DNA of 64,000 nucleotides, taken from DAMCAP01 sp032059445 (GTDB lineage Bacteria > Bacillota > Clostridia > Oscillospirales > Ruminococcaceae). Both the position numbers and the translations under genes were made by a program. The stretch lies in NCBI GenBank assembly GCA_032059445.1, contig DAMCAP010000013.1, forward strand, positions 1 through 64,000. The letters run 5' to 3'. Under the pieces are notes generated by a model that was given only the letters and a program-made list of their open reading frames with translations, was not told the DNA's origin and searched no databases. This document shows positions 8,414 to 14,974 of this stretch, one piece after another (the first letter of the stretch is position 1; each line of letters opens with the position of its first letter).

Positions 8414-8851
8414 TTAGTGTAGCATCGCCGGATGTGAACATCCATGAACAATCTCCAGCTTTTGTAGTGCCTGCCCATGCAGCTTAATGATCCATCGCCA
8501 GGAGTAATGCATCTGCTCGGCAATATCTTCAAAGGTTATCCCGTCTATGTAGCGATACTGTAGGAGTAGCCGAAGGGTATTGTCCTCTACAGCATCAATG
8601 CAGCTGCTGATCTCCCCCTTAAGCTCTACCAAAGCGCAGACATCCTGATAAATCTCTTCTTGTAACCCCTTGACCATCTCCGCTGACTCTGATAGCCTGC
8701 CTTCTACCCCGTGGTCAGATAATGCATTATGGGCTGCGGTCAGCGCGCCTGCCATCACTCGCAATCTGCCTAGTTCCCGCAGCTTGCGGTCGATCTGTCG
8801 CTCCAGCATCACATAACGGCTCAAAAACGCCTTTTTCTCCTGATCCCTCAT
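8414..8851 (-). CDS. Phage-type sigma-like late regulator (DUF1492/ArpU-RinA group)
   Basis: 145 residues from an ATG with GGAGGGG seven bases upstream. An upstream ATG at 8905 has no such site. The N-terminal half is a coiled helix (RQIDRKLRELGRLRVMA). The C-terminal half has VEDNTLRLLLQYRYIDGITFEDIAEQMHYSWRWIIKLHGQALQKL, a sigma-70 region-4-like helix-turn-helix typical of phage late activators such as ArpU, RinA and PBSX Xpf. It probably switches on the tail operon. Diffocin and PBSX loci carry a comparable regulator at this place. Target sites are not identified but would be expected between 7207 and 8400. Confidence 0.8.
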   Translation of the reverse strand: MRDQEKKAFLSRYVMLERQIDRKLRELGRLRVMAGALTAAHNALSDHGVEGRLSESAEMVKGLQEEIYQDVCALVELKGEISSCIDAVEDNTLRLLLQYRYIDGITFEDIAEQMHYSWRWIIKLHGQALQKLEIVHGCSHPAMLH

Positions 8852-8910
8852 CCTATCCCCTCCATGTTGTCTCAAGCAGGTACGGATCCCCAGCATGGTT
8901 GCCATAGCTA

Positions 8911-9144
8911 CTACATCCCATACACCAACCCAACCCTATGCAAAGCCCTTACCCTCATCCTCATGCGCCTAGCCTTCAGTGCCTCCTTGATTCCCTGCCT
9001 TTTCATACTTCTACCTACAAGCCTCGCATTAGTCTCTGGCAATTCTAAGTCAACACACGACCTTTGTGTATCTATATTGCAAGCAAAGCTCACGCCGCCA
9101 ACTAGCACATGTAAGCTTCCTTCAACGCAAAGCTCTTCTAGCAT
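8911..9144 (-). CDS. Small phage-type protein of unknown function
   Basis: 77 codons starting immediately after the preceding stop (TAG then ATG), and ending just before the regulator. The C-terminal third is strongly basic (MKRQGIKEALKARRMRMRVR), which suggests nucleic-acid contact. The N-terminus MLEELCVEGSLHVLVGGV has no family I recognise. The tight spacing on both sides supports a real gene, but the lack of a clear ribosome site of its own keeps confidence moderate. Confidence 0.45.
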   Translation of the reverse strand: MLEELCVEGSLHVLVGGVSFACNIDTQRSCVDLELPETNARLVGRSMKRQGIKEALKARRMRMRVRALHRVGLVYGM

Positions 9145-9333
9145 CTACCTTTGCGCAGGCCTTACCCTTGCGGTGCGGGTCTTTGCTCGTTTCTTCTTAG
9201 GCTTTTGCGGTGGGTCATAGTCGCTTACATACCGCCCATAACTTGCCCCATAGCCTGCCGCCTGCGCTCTACGCAGCATCCTACTGATTGCCTCCATATT
9301 GTCAGAGCGATACTGCTCCTCTATTTCATACAT
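9145..9333 (-). CDS. Small basic phage early protein
   Basis: 62 residues with a good GGGAG site seven bases before ATG. The stretch MEAISRMLRRAQAAGYGASYGRYV resembles small proteins found next to late regulators in Firmicute phages. They share the pattern 'S-R-x-L-R-R-A-Q-A-x-G-x-x-Y-G-x-Y'. The tail is a basic KPKKKRAKTRTARVR. Function is unknown. It is coupled to the next gene (stop and start adjoin). Confidence 0.6.
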   Translation of the reverse strand: MYEIEEQYRSDNMEAISRMLRRAQAAGYGASYGRYVSDYDPPQKPKKKRAKTRTARVRPAQR

Positions 9334-9479
9334 ACCTACTCCCCCAATCTCTATTAATAAACATCAACTTTCCTCTGGCCTACACCTGATTTCGTTTTTA
9401 GCTGCATACACTGCACGCTTCGCAGCTCAGAAATCACTCAAATGCGCTCCTCTGTACCCCCAAAGGTATCTTCGGTAAA

Positions 9480-9770
9480 TTTGGTTCTAGCAGGTAGGTA
9501 ATTTTGACGTAGCTCGATTAATCATCTTAACCAGCACCTCTTCCACCTGCAAAGCCTAGTTTTCTTTTCCACTCCTGGAGTTCCAAGCAGTGAATAGTGC
9601 GAAAAACATACCGTCCTTTATTCTTCGCTCACTAAGCCGAGTGCCGCTACCTATCAAAAGCCGCCTGCTTCTGCTCACCAAAACCCTTTCGAGTCTTTTT
9701 GCAACTATCAAGTTGTATCTGTATACCCAATTTTTTTTGGGTACTCCTCCCAAAATTGATTCAGTAGCAT
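9480..9770 (-). pseudogene. Decayed phage replication/DnaD-like gene remnant
   Basis: An ATG at 9768-9770 with GGAGGGAGC upstream opens MLLNQFWEEYPKKIGYTDTT and then stops. FWxxYPKK is a hallmark near the start or end of phage replication-initiation proteins. Further pieces continue in other frames: a KKTRKGFGEQKQAAFDR-like segment, then KDGRYVF...LELQEWKRKL, like the usual 'DGRFIPYPATWLNxxRWxDE' end. At least two frame changes are needed. A poly-A run flanked by an ACCCAA/TTGGGT inverted repeat lies near the first break. Confidence 0.45.
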
Positions 9771-10160
9771 AGCTCCCTCCTGCCAATGCTCCTCTTTCGC
9801 GGGGAGGCTAGAGGGGTACTTACCCTTATTGAACTGATTGCCTTTATTCGTTTGTGGTTGGACGAAGGTGAGCTCCCAGTTGTCTATTAGGGAGTGGCAC
9901 ATCTTGGTGATGGACTGGTGGTTGAAAGAGGCTTTATCTGGTATTTATCGCAGTCGTGCACAAATTATATCGAAAATTTCGTACTCGATTCAATGACAAG
10001 TTCGTAGGATCTCTTAACCAACCAGCGAAGTCTACGACACCTCTCGTTCCTTTGCCAAGATGCTATTAGAGCATCCCCTTTGCCCTTTTCTGACCACCAC
10101 ACCACTACAACGGATTTCCTAATAATTAGCCGTAAATGTCGCCTTGCTACCGAGATCTTG
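9771..10160. other. Gene-poor part of the early region
   Basis: No confident gene. A minus-strand promoter-like pair is present: TTGAAT at about 9988 and TATAAT at about 9967, 18 bases apart. It lies upstream of the FWEEYPKK remnant, with the near-palindrome CGAAATTTTCG overlapping the spacer. This could be a second early promoter with an operator. Confidence 0.35.
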
Positions 10161-10220
10161 TTACCACTCCCAGCTCAGCATCGACCAATACAGCACGATA
10201 AACCCATACTCCATCACCAT
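10161..10220 (-). CDS. Tiny ORF, 19 residues, strong ribosome site
   Basis: ATG preceded by AGGAGGAGGTCA. The product is rich in aromatic residues (Y, F, W at the C-terminus ...SWEW). It is the fourth of four consecutive very small ORFs after the early promoter, each with its own Shine-Dalgarno site. I do not recognise it. It may be a remnant of a longer phage early gene. Confidence 0.35.
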   Translation of the reverse strand: MVMEYGFIVLYWSMLSWEW

Positions 10221-10271
10221 TGACCTCCTCCTGCTATCAATATCAACATGATCTCTTTTAGTGACCTTGCC

Positions 10272-10358
10272 TTACCAAGTAAACAATTTACGGCTTTTGA
10301 GCTGATGCAAGCTACGCTGTACAATCCTCCAGCACTTGCTCATGCAATATTTTGTCAT
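10272..10358 (-). CDS. Tiny basic ORF, 28 residues, coupled to upstream ORF
   Basis: ATG overlaps the stop of the upstream 56-residue ORF (ATGA) and follows GGAGGGGGC. The product MTKYCMSKCWRIVQRSLHQL... carries two cysteines and a basic helix. Not recognised. The translational coupling and ribosome site argue for real translation. Confidence 0.4.
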   Translation of the reverse strand: MTKYCMSKCWRIVQRSLHQLKSRKLFTW

Positions 10359-10525
10359 GCCCCCTCCTGCCCCCTTTGATACAACTGGCACTCGCCCCAC
10401 TGCCAGCTGCCATCTTGTCTACGCTGCCCCGCTTCGACCTGTGCTATAAATGCTGCATAGCCCGCAAGACTAGGTTGCCAGTTAAATCTCTCTGCATGTG
10501 CAATGTACATCTTCAACAGCTCCAT
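10355..10525 (-). CDS. Small phage-type protein, 56 residues
   Basis: Start ATG at 10523-10525 with AAGGAGGG seven bases upstream. The product begins MELLKMYIAHAERFNW and contains AGYAAFIAQVEAGQ. It looks like a small soluble helical phage protein but I do not know the family. It overlaps the next ORF through ATGA and the previous ORF by 13 bases, forming a tightly coupled string of short early genes. Confidence 0.5.
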   Translation of the reverse strand: MELLKMYIAHAERFNWQPSLAGYAAFIAQVEAGQRRQDGSWQWGECQLYQRGQEGA

Positions 10526-10584
10526 TGCCATCCCTCCTTCCGATTCGAGTAATCATCAGATCTGCCCTCTGGGTGCCTTTTCAT
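10513..10584 (-). CDS. Tiny first ORF of the tailocin early transcript, 23 residues
   Basis: ATG with GGAGG six bases upstream, 69 bases after the -10 box. The product is basic and hydrophilic (MKRHPEGRSDDYSNR...). Its frame runs over the ribosome site and start of the next ORF, so translating it may control that ORF. It may be a leader peptide rather than a functional protein. Confidence 0.4.
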   Translation of the reverse strand: MKRHPEGRSDDYSNRKEGWQWSC

Positions 10585-10652
10585 CCTCATCCTCCATCCA
10601 TAATTATTGGAATTAATTTTAATTAATTATATAAAATTCGTATATTGCTTGT

Positions 10653-10681
10653 ATTATATCCTGCTGATATCGACTTGTCAA
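10653..10681 (-). promoter_or_regulatory. Perfect sigma-A promoter of the tailocin early genes, with operator
   Basis: TTGACA (10676-10681) and TATAAT (10653-10658) separated by exactly 17 bases, both matching consensus. Just upstream lies an inverted repeat, ATATTT-N3-AAATAT (10686-10700), a likely repressor or activator site. A perfect promoter on a toxic particle locus implies tight repression in normal growth. Confidence 0.85.
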
Positions 10682-10745
10682 TAGTATATTTCAAAAATAT
10701 CGTATTTATTTCTGATTAATTTCACTCATTTCCTTTTAAACACAA

Positions 10746-10783
10746 CAAAAAACTCCCCCCGCGGATTACCCGCAGAGGGAGCC
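10746..10783 (-). terminator. Rho-independent terminator of sucCD operon
   Basis: On the minus strand, CTCCCTCTGCGGG-loop-CCGCGGGGGGAG is followed by TTTTTT. It is 16 bases past the sucD stop and separates the metabolic operon from the tailocin promoter. Confidence 0.85.
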
Positions 10784-10798
10784 TAATCAAATTATTAT

Positions 10799-11707
10799 TT
10801 ATACCGCCAACTCTTGTCTTTTCCCTTCCAACGCCTCCAGCAGCTTGGGGGCAATCTCGCTCACCGACTGGGCTACACTGATGCCGCAGTCCTCCAGAGT
10901 AGCGATTTTACTCTGGGCTGTACCCTTGTTGCCCGAAACAATGGCACCTGCATGCCCCATCCGTTTGCCGACAGGGGCAGTTTTGCCGCCAATAAAGCCC
11001 ACCACAGGCTTATCCATATGCGCTTTGATCCACCGGGCGGCTTTTTCTTCCTCACTACCTCCGATTTCACCGATCAAGATCACTCCATGGGTCTCGGGGT
11101 CTTGTTGGAAAGCCTCCAACACATCGATANNNNNNNNNNTGATAAAGTTGGTGCCATTGACTGGGTCACCGCCGATCCCCACCACCGTCGATTGCCCGAT
11201 GCCCGCAGAACTAAGGGCATTTACCGCCTCATAGGTAAGGGTACCCGACCTCGACACAATACCGATATGTCCCTTTTTATGGATGTGTCCCGGCATGATA
11301 CCGATTTTACATTCTCCAGGGGTGATAATCCCTGGGCAGTTGGGGCCGATCAGGCGGGTATTTTTACCCTTCATAGCGTGCTTAACCTTGAGCATATCCA
11401 ATATGGGGATGTGCTCGGTGATGCAGATCACCAGATCAAGCTGGGCGTCTACTGCCTCAAGGATTGCATCGGCAGCGTAAGGAGCAGGCACGTAAATAAT
11501 CGATACAGTAGCGCCTGTGCTATCGGCTGCCTCTTTTACAGTATCAAAAACAGGTAGCCCCTCTACCAAAATACCGCCCTTACCCGGTGATACTCCTCCC
11601 ACCAGCTTGGTGCCGTAAGCAAGCATCTGTTTGGTGTGATAAGCTGCCGCCTTGCCTGTAATGCCCTGTACCATCACCTTGGTGTCTTGATTGATCCAGA
11701 TACTCAT
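10799..11707 (-). CDS. sucD: Succinate-CoA ligase (ADP-forming), alpha subunit
   Basis: Alpha subunit of succinyl-CoA synthetase, which with SucC interconverts succinyl-CoA + ADP + Pi and succinate + CoA + ATP in the cytosol. Visible marks are the CoA-binding Rossmann start (VQGITGKAAAYHTKQM), a GPNCPG loop and the phosphohistidine loop KRMGHAGAIVSG near the C-terminus. A 10-N run at 11130-11139 splits GTNFI and IDVLEAF. In the family these are one continuous GTNFIDVLEAF, and the flanks share TATC, so the gap is probably an unmerged overlap and the gene is intact. The start overlaps the sucC stop by four bases (ATGA). Confidence 0.95.
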   Translation of the reverse strand: MSIWINQDTKVMVQGITGKAAAYHTKQMLAYGTKLVGGVSPGKGGILVEGLPVFDTVKEAADSTGATVSIIYVPAPYAADAILEAVDAQLDLVICITEHIPILDMLKVKHAMKGKNTRLIGPNCPGIITPGECKIGIMPGHIHKKGHIGIVSRSGTLTYEAVNALSSAGIGQSTVVGIGGDPVNGTNFIXXXXIDVLEAFQQDPETHGVILIGEIGGSEEEKAARWIKAHMDKPVVGFIGGKTAPVGKRMGHAGAIVSGNKGTAQSKIATLEDCGISVAQSVSEIAPKLLEALEGKRQELAV

Positions 11708-12879
11708 GATCTGCCGCCCTCCTGTGTCAAGCTTACAATCATTGCCGCGCCCTCTTCCATGCTGGCAGCAGTACGAATATTAAGATCAGATCTGTCGAGG
11801 ATCTCCCTGCCCTCCCGCTCGTTGTTTCCCTCAAGGCGGACGACCATCGGCACGCCTACATGGATTTTTTGACTGGCAGCAACGATTCCTCTTGCGATGG
11901 TGTCGCACTGCATGATGCCGCCAAAGATGTTGACAAAAATCCCCTTGACCTTGGGGTCAGAGAGAATGATGCGAAAGGCCTGGGTTACGTTTTCTTCGGT
12001 AGCGCTCCCCCCTACATCAAGGAAGTTGGCAGGCTCACCTCCCGCATATTGGATGCTATCCATAGTCGCCATGGCAAGCCCTGCACCGTTGACAAGGCAG
12101 GCGATGGAACCATCGAGAGCGATATAAGAGAGACCATACCGCGATGCCTCTACCTCCTTGGGGTCTTCCTCATGGATATCCCGCAGCGCCAGTATGTCGG
12201 GGTGTCGGAAGAGAGCGTTATCGTCAAAGCCCATTTTGGCGTCCAGAGCGATGATCTGGCTGTCCTCAGTTAGCACCAGAGGGTTGATCTCCACCATGTT
12301 GCAGTCTTTTTCGATGTAACAGCGGTATAATCCCTTTATGGTTTGTGCGAGTGCTTGCTGCGCCTCAGTCGGTACACCTAAGTGAGCAATCACCGCCCGT
12401 ACTTGAAACTCTGCCAATCCGATTGCAGGGTCGATTTTTTGGCTTAGGATTTTCTCAGGCGCTTTTTCAGCGGTTTCTTCGATGTCCATCCCACCATCGG
12501 CAGAAGCAATCAAGGCTACCTTGCTGTCGGCCCGATCCAGCACCAAGCTAAGATAGTATTCCTGCTTGATGGCGCAGACCTCCTCGATATACACCTTACG
12601 GACGAGGGCACCTTCCTTACCTGTCTGGTGGGTCATGAGCCGCTTGCCCATCATTTCCTTGGTGGCATCGACGGCTTCGGTTAAGCTCCTGACCAGCTTT
12701 ACCCCTCCTGCCTTACCTCGACCACCAGCGTGTACCTGCGCCTTGATGACCGCTACGTGAGTTTGAATTTTGCGTGCCGCAGCTTCAGCTTTTGCGGGGT
12801 CCTCAATTAGATACCCCGGCAACACGCTGACACCATACTGTGCCAGCAGCCTTTTTGCCTGATATTCATGTATATTCAT
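11704..12879 (-). CDS. sucC: Succinate-CoA ligase (ADP-forming), beta subunit
   Basis: 391 residues, full length for SucC. N-terminal MNIHEYQAKRLLAQYGV and an ATP-grasp nucleotide-binding domain (HAGGRGKAGGVK) are followed by the metal-binding EINPLV segment. The C-terminal ligase domain has the NIFGGI-x-x-CD motif. It binds nucleotide and succinate, forming the dimer or heterotetramer with SucD. AAAGGA lies ten bases before ATG, 62 bases after the transporter stop. No other TCA-cycle gene is nearby. In an anaerobe this enzyme most likely runs toward succinate and ATP, or feeds the methylmalonyl-CoA route. Confidence 0.96.
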   Translation of the reverse strand: MNIHEYQAKRLLAQYGVSVLPGYLIEDPAKAEAAARKIQTHVAVIKAQVHAGGRGKAGGVKLVRSLTEAVDATKEMMGKRLMTHQTGKEGALVRKVYIEEVCAIKQEYYLSLVLDRADSKVALIASADGGMDIEETAEKAPEKILSQKIDPAIGLAEFQVRAVIAHLGVPTEAQQALAQTIKGLYRCYIEKDCNMVEINPLVLTEDSQIIALDAKMGFDDNALFRHPDILALRDIHEEDPKEVEASRYGLSYIALDGSIACLVNGAGLAMATMDSIQYAGGEPANFLDVGGSATEENVTQAFRIILSDPKVKGIFVNIFGGIMQCDTIARGIVAASQKIHVGVPMVVRLEGNNEREGREILDRSDLNIRTAASMEEGAAMIVSLTQEGGRS

Positions 12880-12941
12880 CTATGTATAGTCCTTTCAGAT
12901 TTGTGGTGTATTGACCACCACATCTCCGAGGCAGCAAGCCG

Positions 12942-14066
12942 CTATAATAAATACAGCAATTTTATGAGTAAGATTTTTAGCAACAGGGCAAAGGGGTAGG
13001 TCGCCCCATAGCCTGTCATAACCTCTTCACTCTCAAAGGCGTCGATCGCGGCTGCCAGCCCCGGTGTGCTGGTCATGCTTCCGCAGATGCCTCCTGCCAG
13101 ATAGATCAGATCAATTTTAAGGATATATCTGCCGATAAGATAGCCTGTGATAATGCTGGTGATACCTGTAAACAAGCCGATCAAGAGCAGTTGCAGCCCA
13201 AATTGCGAAATCGCAGAGAACGCATCGTATCCATAGTTAAGCCCCACAATGGCGAGAAACATATTGAGAGAAATATCTCTAATGATCCCCAAGTGCTTAT
13301 CGTCAAATTCAAAAAGTCGGTTTTTGTTCCAACTCCCCAAAATCAGAGCGCTAAAAAGCACACCGCCTGTGATCCCGAGGGAAAAGCTATTGCCTCCCCC
13401 TATGCCGATATTGATCGAGCCGAGCAATATACCGAGCATAATCACCAAAAAGAAGCTTAGGATACGAAAGGGCTTCGCAGGGCCGCTTTGAGCTTTTGCC
13501 GCTTTACCAGCAGCACCTCTTGTGCCAGACAGCTTGCCTAGAAACTGAGAAAATAAAATGACATTGAGCACACCCGGTATGTAAGCCACAGAGTAACCAA
13601 GCCCTACCGCCGCACTTTGGTCGACTGGGGCTGCCTTTGCCAGCTCAAGAGCTACCGCAAGCCCCGGGGAGCTGGTAAGAGCGCCCACATAGGTGCCAAA
13701 CACACTGTAACGGAGATCGGTAAAGATCTTTGACATCATTAAGGTCGACAAAGCACCTGTACAGGTGATGGCAATGCTCAAAATCAAAAACTTAAGACCA
13801 TGAGATTTCAGCGCTTGCTTGATATTGCCGGAGGCGGACAAACCCACCGATACAATAAAGCCAATCAAGCTTAAAGAAAAAATCTGGCTGTTTACCTTCA
13901 CTGCCACCTCCATCGTAGTGGTGAGGGTATAGCTCAAAATCAAGCCCACAAATAAAGTTGCAGAGCTGCCCAGCTTAAAGTGGCCAAATCTGATGGAGCC
14001 TATCAATTGGCCGACCACGGCACAAAATGCGATGAGAAACAGTGAATCATTTAGTACAGTCAACAT
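12942..14066 (-). CDS. AspT/YidE-family transporter, putative succinate (dicarboxylate) exporter
   Basis: 374 residues with about ten hydrophobic segments. It carries two copies of the Asp-Ala-exchanger duplication signature: TYVGALTSSPGLAVALE near residue 125 and GGICGSMTSTPGLAAAID near residue 330. This places it in the aspartate:alanine exchanger family (TC 2.A.81), which also holds the succinate exporter SucE1 of Corynebacterium. It lacks the large central TrkA-C domains of full AspT, being closer to half-size members. A GGAGG site precedes ATG by seven bases. It is the first gene of the riboswitch-controlled operon with sucC and sucD, and this suggests succinate as substrate. Aspartate or another dicarboxylate remains possible. 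Confidence 0.8.
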   Translation of the reverse strand: MLTVLNDSLFLIAFCAVVGQLIGSIRFGHFKLGSSATLFVGLILSYTLTTTMEVAVKVNSQIFSLSLIGFIVSVGLSASGNIKQALKSHGLKFLILSIAITCTGALSTLMMSKIFTDLRYSVFGTYVGALTSSPGLAVALELAKAAPVDQSAAVGLGYSVAYIPGVLNVILFSQFLGKLSGTRGAAGKAAKAQSGPAKPFRILSFFLVIMLGILLGSINIGIGGGNSFSLGITGGVLFSALILGSWNKNRLFEFDDKHLGIIRDISLNMFLAIVGLNYGYDAFSAISQFGLQLLLIGLFTGITSIITGYLIGRYILKIDLIYLAGGICGSMTSTPGLAAAIDAFESEEVMTGYGATYPFALLLKILLIKLLYLL

Positions 14067-14114
14067 TTTTCTTCCTCCAAAATGAAAAAAGGAAATACGC
14101 AGCCCTTATGGCCA

Positions 14115-14152
14115 CTTATTTCCACTCAAATAAGACCCTTTTGCTAAAAGGG
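14115..14152 (-). terminator. Candidate expression platform of the cobalamin riboswitch
   Basis: Two adjacent hairpins follow the aptamer: CCCTTTT-AGC-AAAAGGG (14136-14152) followed by TCTTATTT, and CTTATTT-loop-AAATAAG (14115-14134). The first looks like a weak intrinsic terminator. A 12-codon TTG ORF with GAGGAGG upstream (about 14150-14187) overlaps it and may be a leader peptide. I cannot decide between transcriptional and translational control. Confidence 0.5.
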
Positions 14153-14227
14153 CGACAGAAGCAAGCTGAAGTAAATCTTCAACCTTAACACCTCCTCATC
14201 TCCGTGAGAAATTGCAGCGCTGTTACC

Positions 14228-14400
14228 ATTGGCAGGTCTCCTGACTCATCCTCAACATAAACCTATACCTTCCCATGCCCGAGAGCACAGTGGCATATCA
14301 TAGATTTACTCCGATTTACAGTGGCGGGACCGCGTCGGATTTTCACCGACTTCCCTTTTAAGCAAGCACAAACTCCAAGAAGCTGTGCCGCACCAATAGC
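14228..14400 (-). promoter_or_regulatory. Cobalamin (B12) riboswitch
   Basis: On the minus strand the conserved blocks appear in order. These are GGGAAGTCGGTGAAAATCC, then GGTCCCGCCACTGTAA, then ATGCCACTG, then GGGCATGGGAAGG, and finally the B12 box AGTCAGGAGACCTGCC at 14231-14246. This is the complete adenosylcobalamin-type aptamer. It lies in the 350-base leader of the transporter-sucC-sucD operon and would be expected to turn the operon down when the cofactor is abundant. Confidence 0.95.
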
Positions 14401-14426
14401 CGTATTCAGTTTTGTTGTCCGCTCAA

Positions 14427-14455
14427 ATTATAGCACTTCATTTTTATAGTGTCAA
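14427..14455 (-). promoter_or_regulatory. Perfect sigma-A promoter of the transporter-sucCD operon
   Basis: TTGACA at 14450-14455 and TATAAT at 14427-14432 with a 17-base spacer. Transcription should begin about 14420, directly upstream of the cobalamin aptamer. Confidence 0.9.
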
Positions 14456-14902
14456 TCACAAAGCGGATGTAAGCAGGCAAATTGCAGTATTTGGTGAAAA
14501 GAGCTGCAAAGCGCCTCACCAGTACCAAGTAAATATCAGCAAAAGGCAGACGAAAGTCGCGAAAACACCCAAAAACACCATCAGAATAATAGGTCTGCTT
14601 CTATGCAGTGCTAAAATCCCTTTTGCATTCATTTCGTGCAGCCACTCACTCTTAACGAAGCACTTAACCCACGGACAAATCTTATAGATTACGCTTGGCT
14701 TCCCCAAGCCACAACACCGCTATTGCCCCAATGGTGTCTGTGACACATTGAATGCCTAACCTCATGGGGGAGCACCATCCCTTCCCCTCGAGGGGCCCGT
14801 ACAGCATGAGCACATTGATGGCATTTGCTTAATGTATTATAATCGCCAGCATATCCCCAGCCACTCCCTCAGCACATGCCCCCACAAACAAAATCACCTC
14901 GC
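14456..14902. other. Intergenic region, structured, one possible 38-codon membrane ORF
   Basis: A minus-strand ORF at 14516-14632 would encode a 38-residue peptide with one hydrophobic helix (IILMVFLGVFATFVCLLLIF). No good ribosome site is seen. Between 14690 and 14800 several short inverted repeats cluster: GGCTT-GGGG-AAGCC, CACC-ATTG...CAAT...GGTG and CCCCTCGAGGGG. A TATAAT occurs near 14838. The cluster could be a small structured RNA but matches no class I recognise. Confidence 0.35.
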
Positions 14903-14942
14903 AGAAAAACCGCCGCTTTTTCAAACCGCGGTTTTTCTATCA
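14903..14942 (-). terminator. Terminator of the opp/D-aminoacylase operon
   Basis: Inverted repeat AGAAAAACCG (14903-14912) and CGGTTTTTCT (14929-14938), read on the minus strand 33 bases after the D-aminoacylase stop. The CGGTTTTTCT end gives the U-tract. Confidence 0.75.
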
Positions 14943-14974
14943 AGGTGAAGGAATTGGTAGAGTATCTACAGTGC

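Larger units (their letters stand above)
1..10700 (-). mobile_element. R-type tailocin (head-less contractile phage tail) locus, left end cut
   Basis: All genes read leftward from a perfect promoter at 10653-10681. The visible order is tiny early ORFs, a sigma-like regulator, a repeat array, tail terminator, sheath, tube, chaperone, tape measure, hub, DUF2577, DUF2634 and baseplate J. No terminase, portal, protease, capsid or head-tail gene lies between the regulator and the tail terminator, which is where a PBSX-type phage would carry them. The order matches C. difficile diffocins and the tail half of B. subtilis PBSX. The call as a bacteriocin particle is inference. Head genes placed beyond the left edge would refute it, although PBSX order makes that unlikely. 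Confidence 0.7.

Noticed and set aside
10799..12879. sucCD as part of a TCA-cycle cluster
   Set aside because: No other TCA enzyme lies nearby. The partner is a transporter under a B12 riboswitch.
14690..14850. 6S or SRP RNA gene
   Set aside because: Several hairpins are present, but the conserved SRP tetraloop/GGAA features and the 6S bulge layout are not found.
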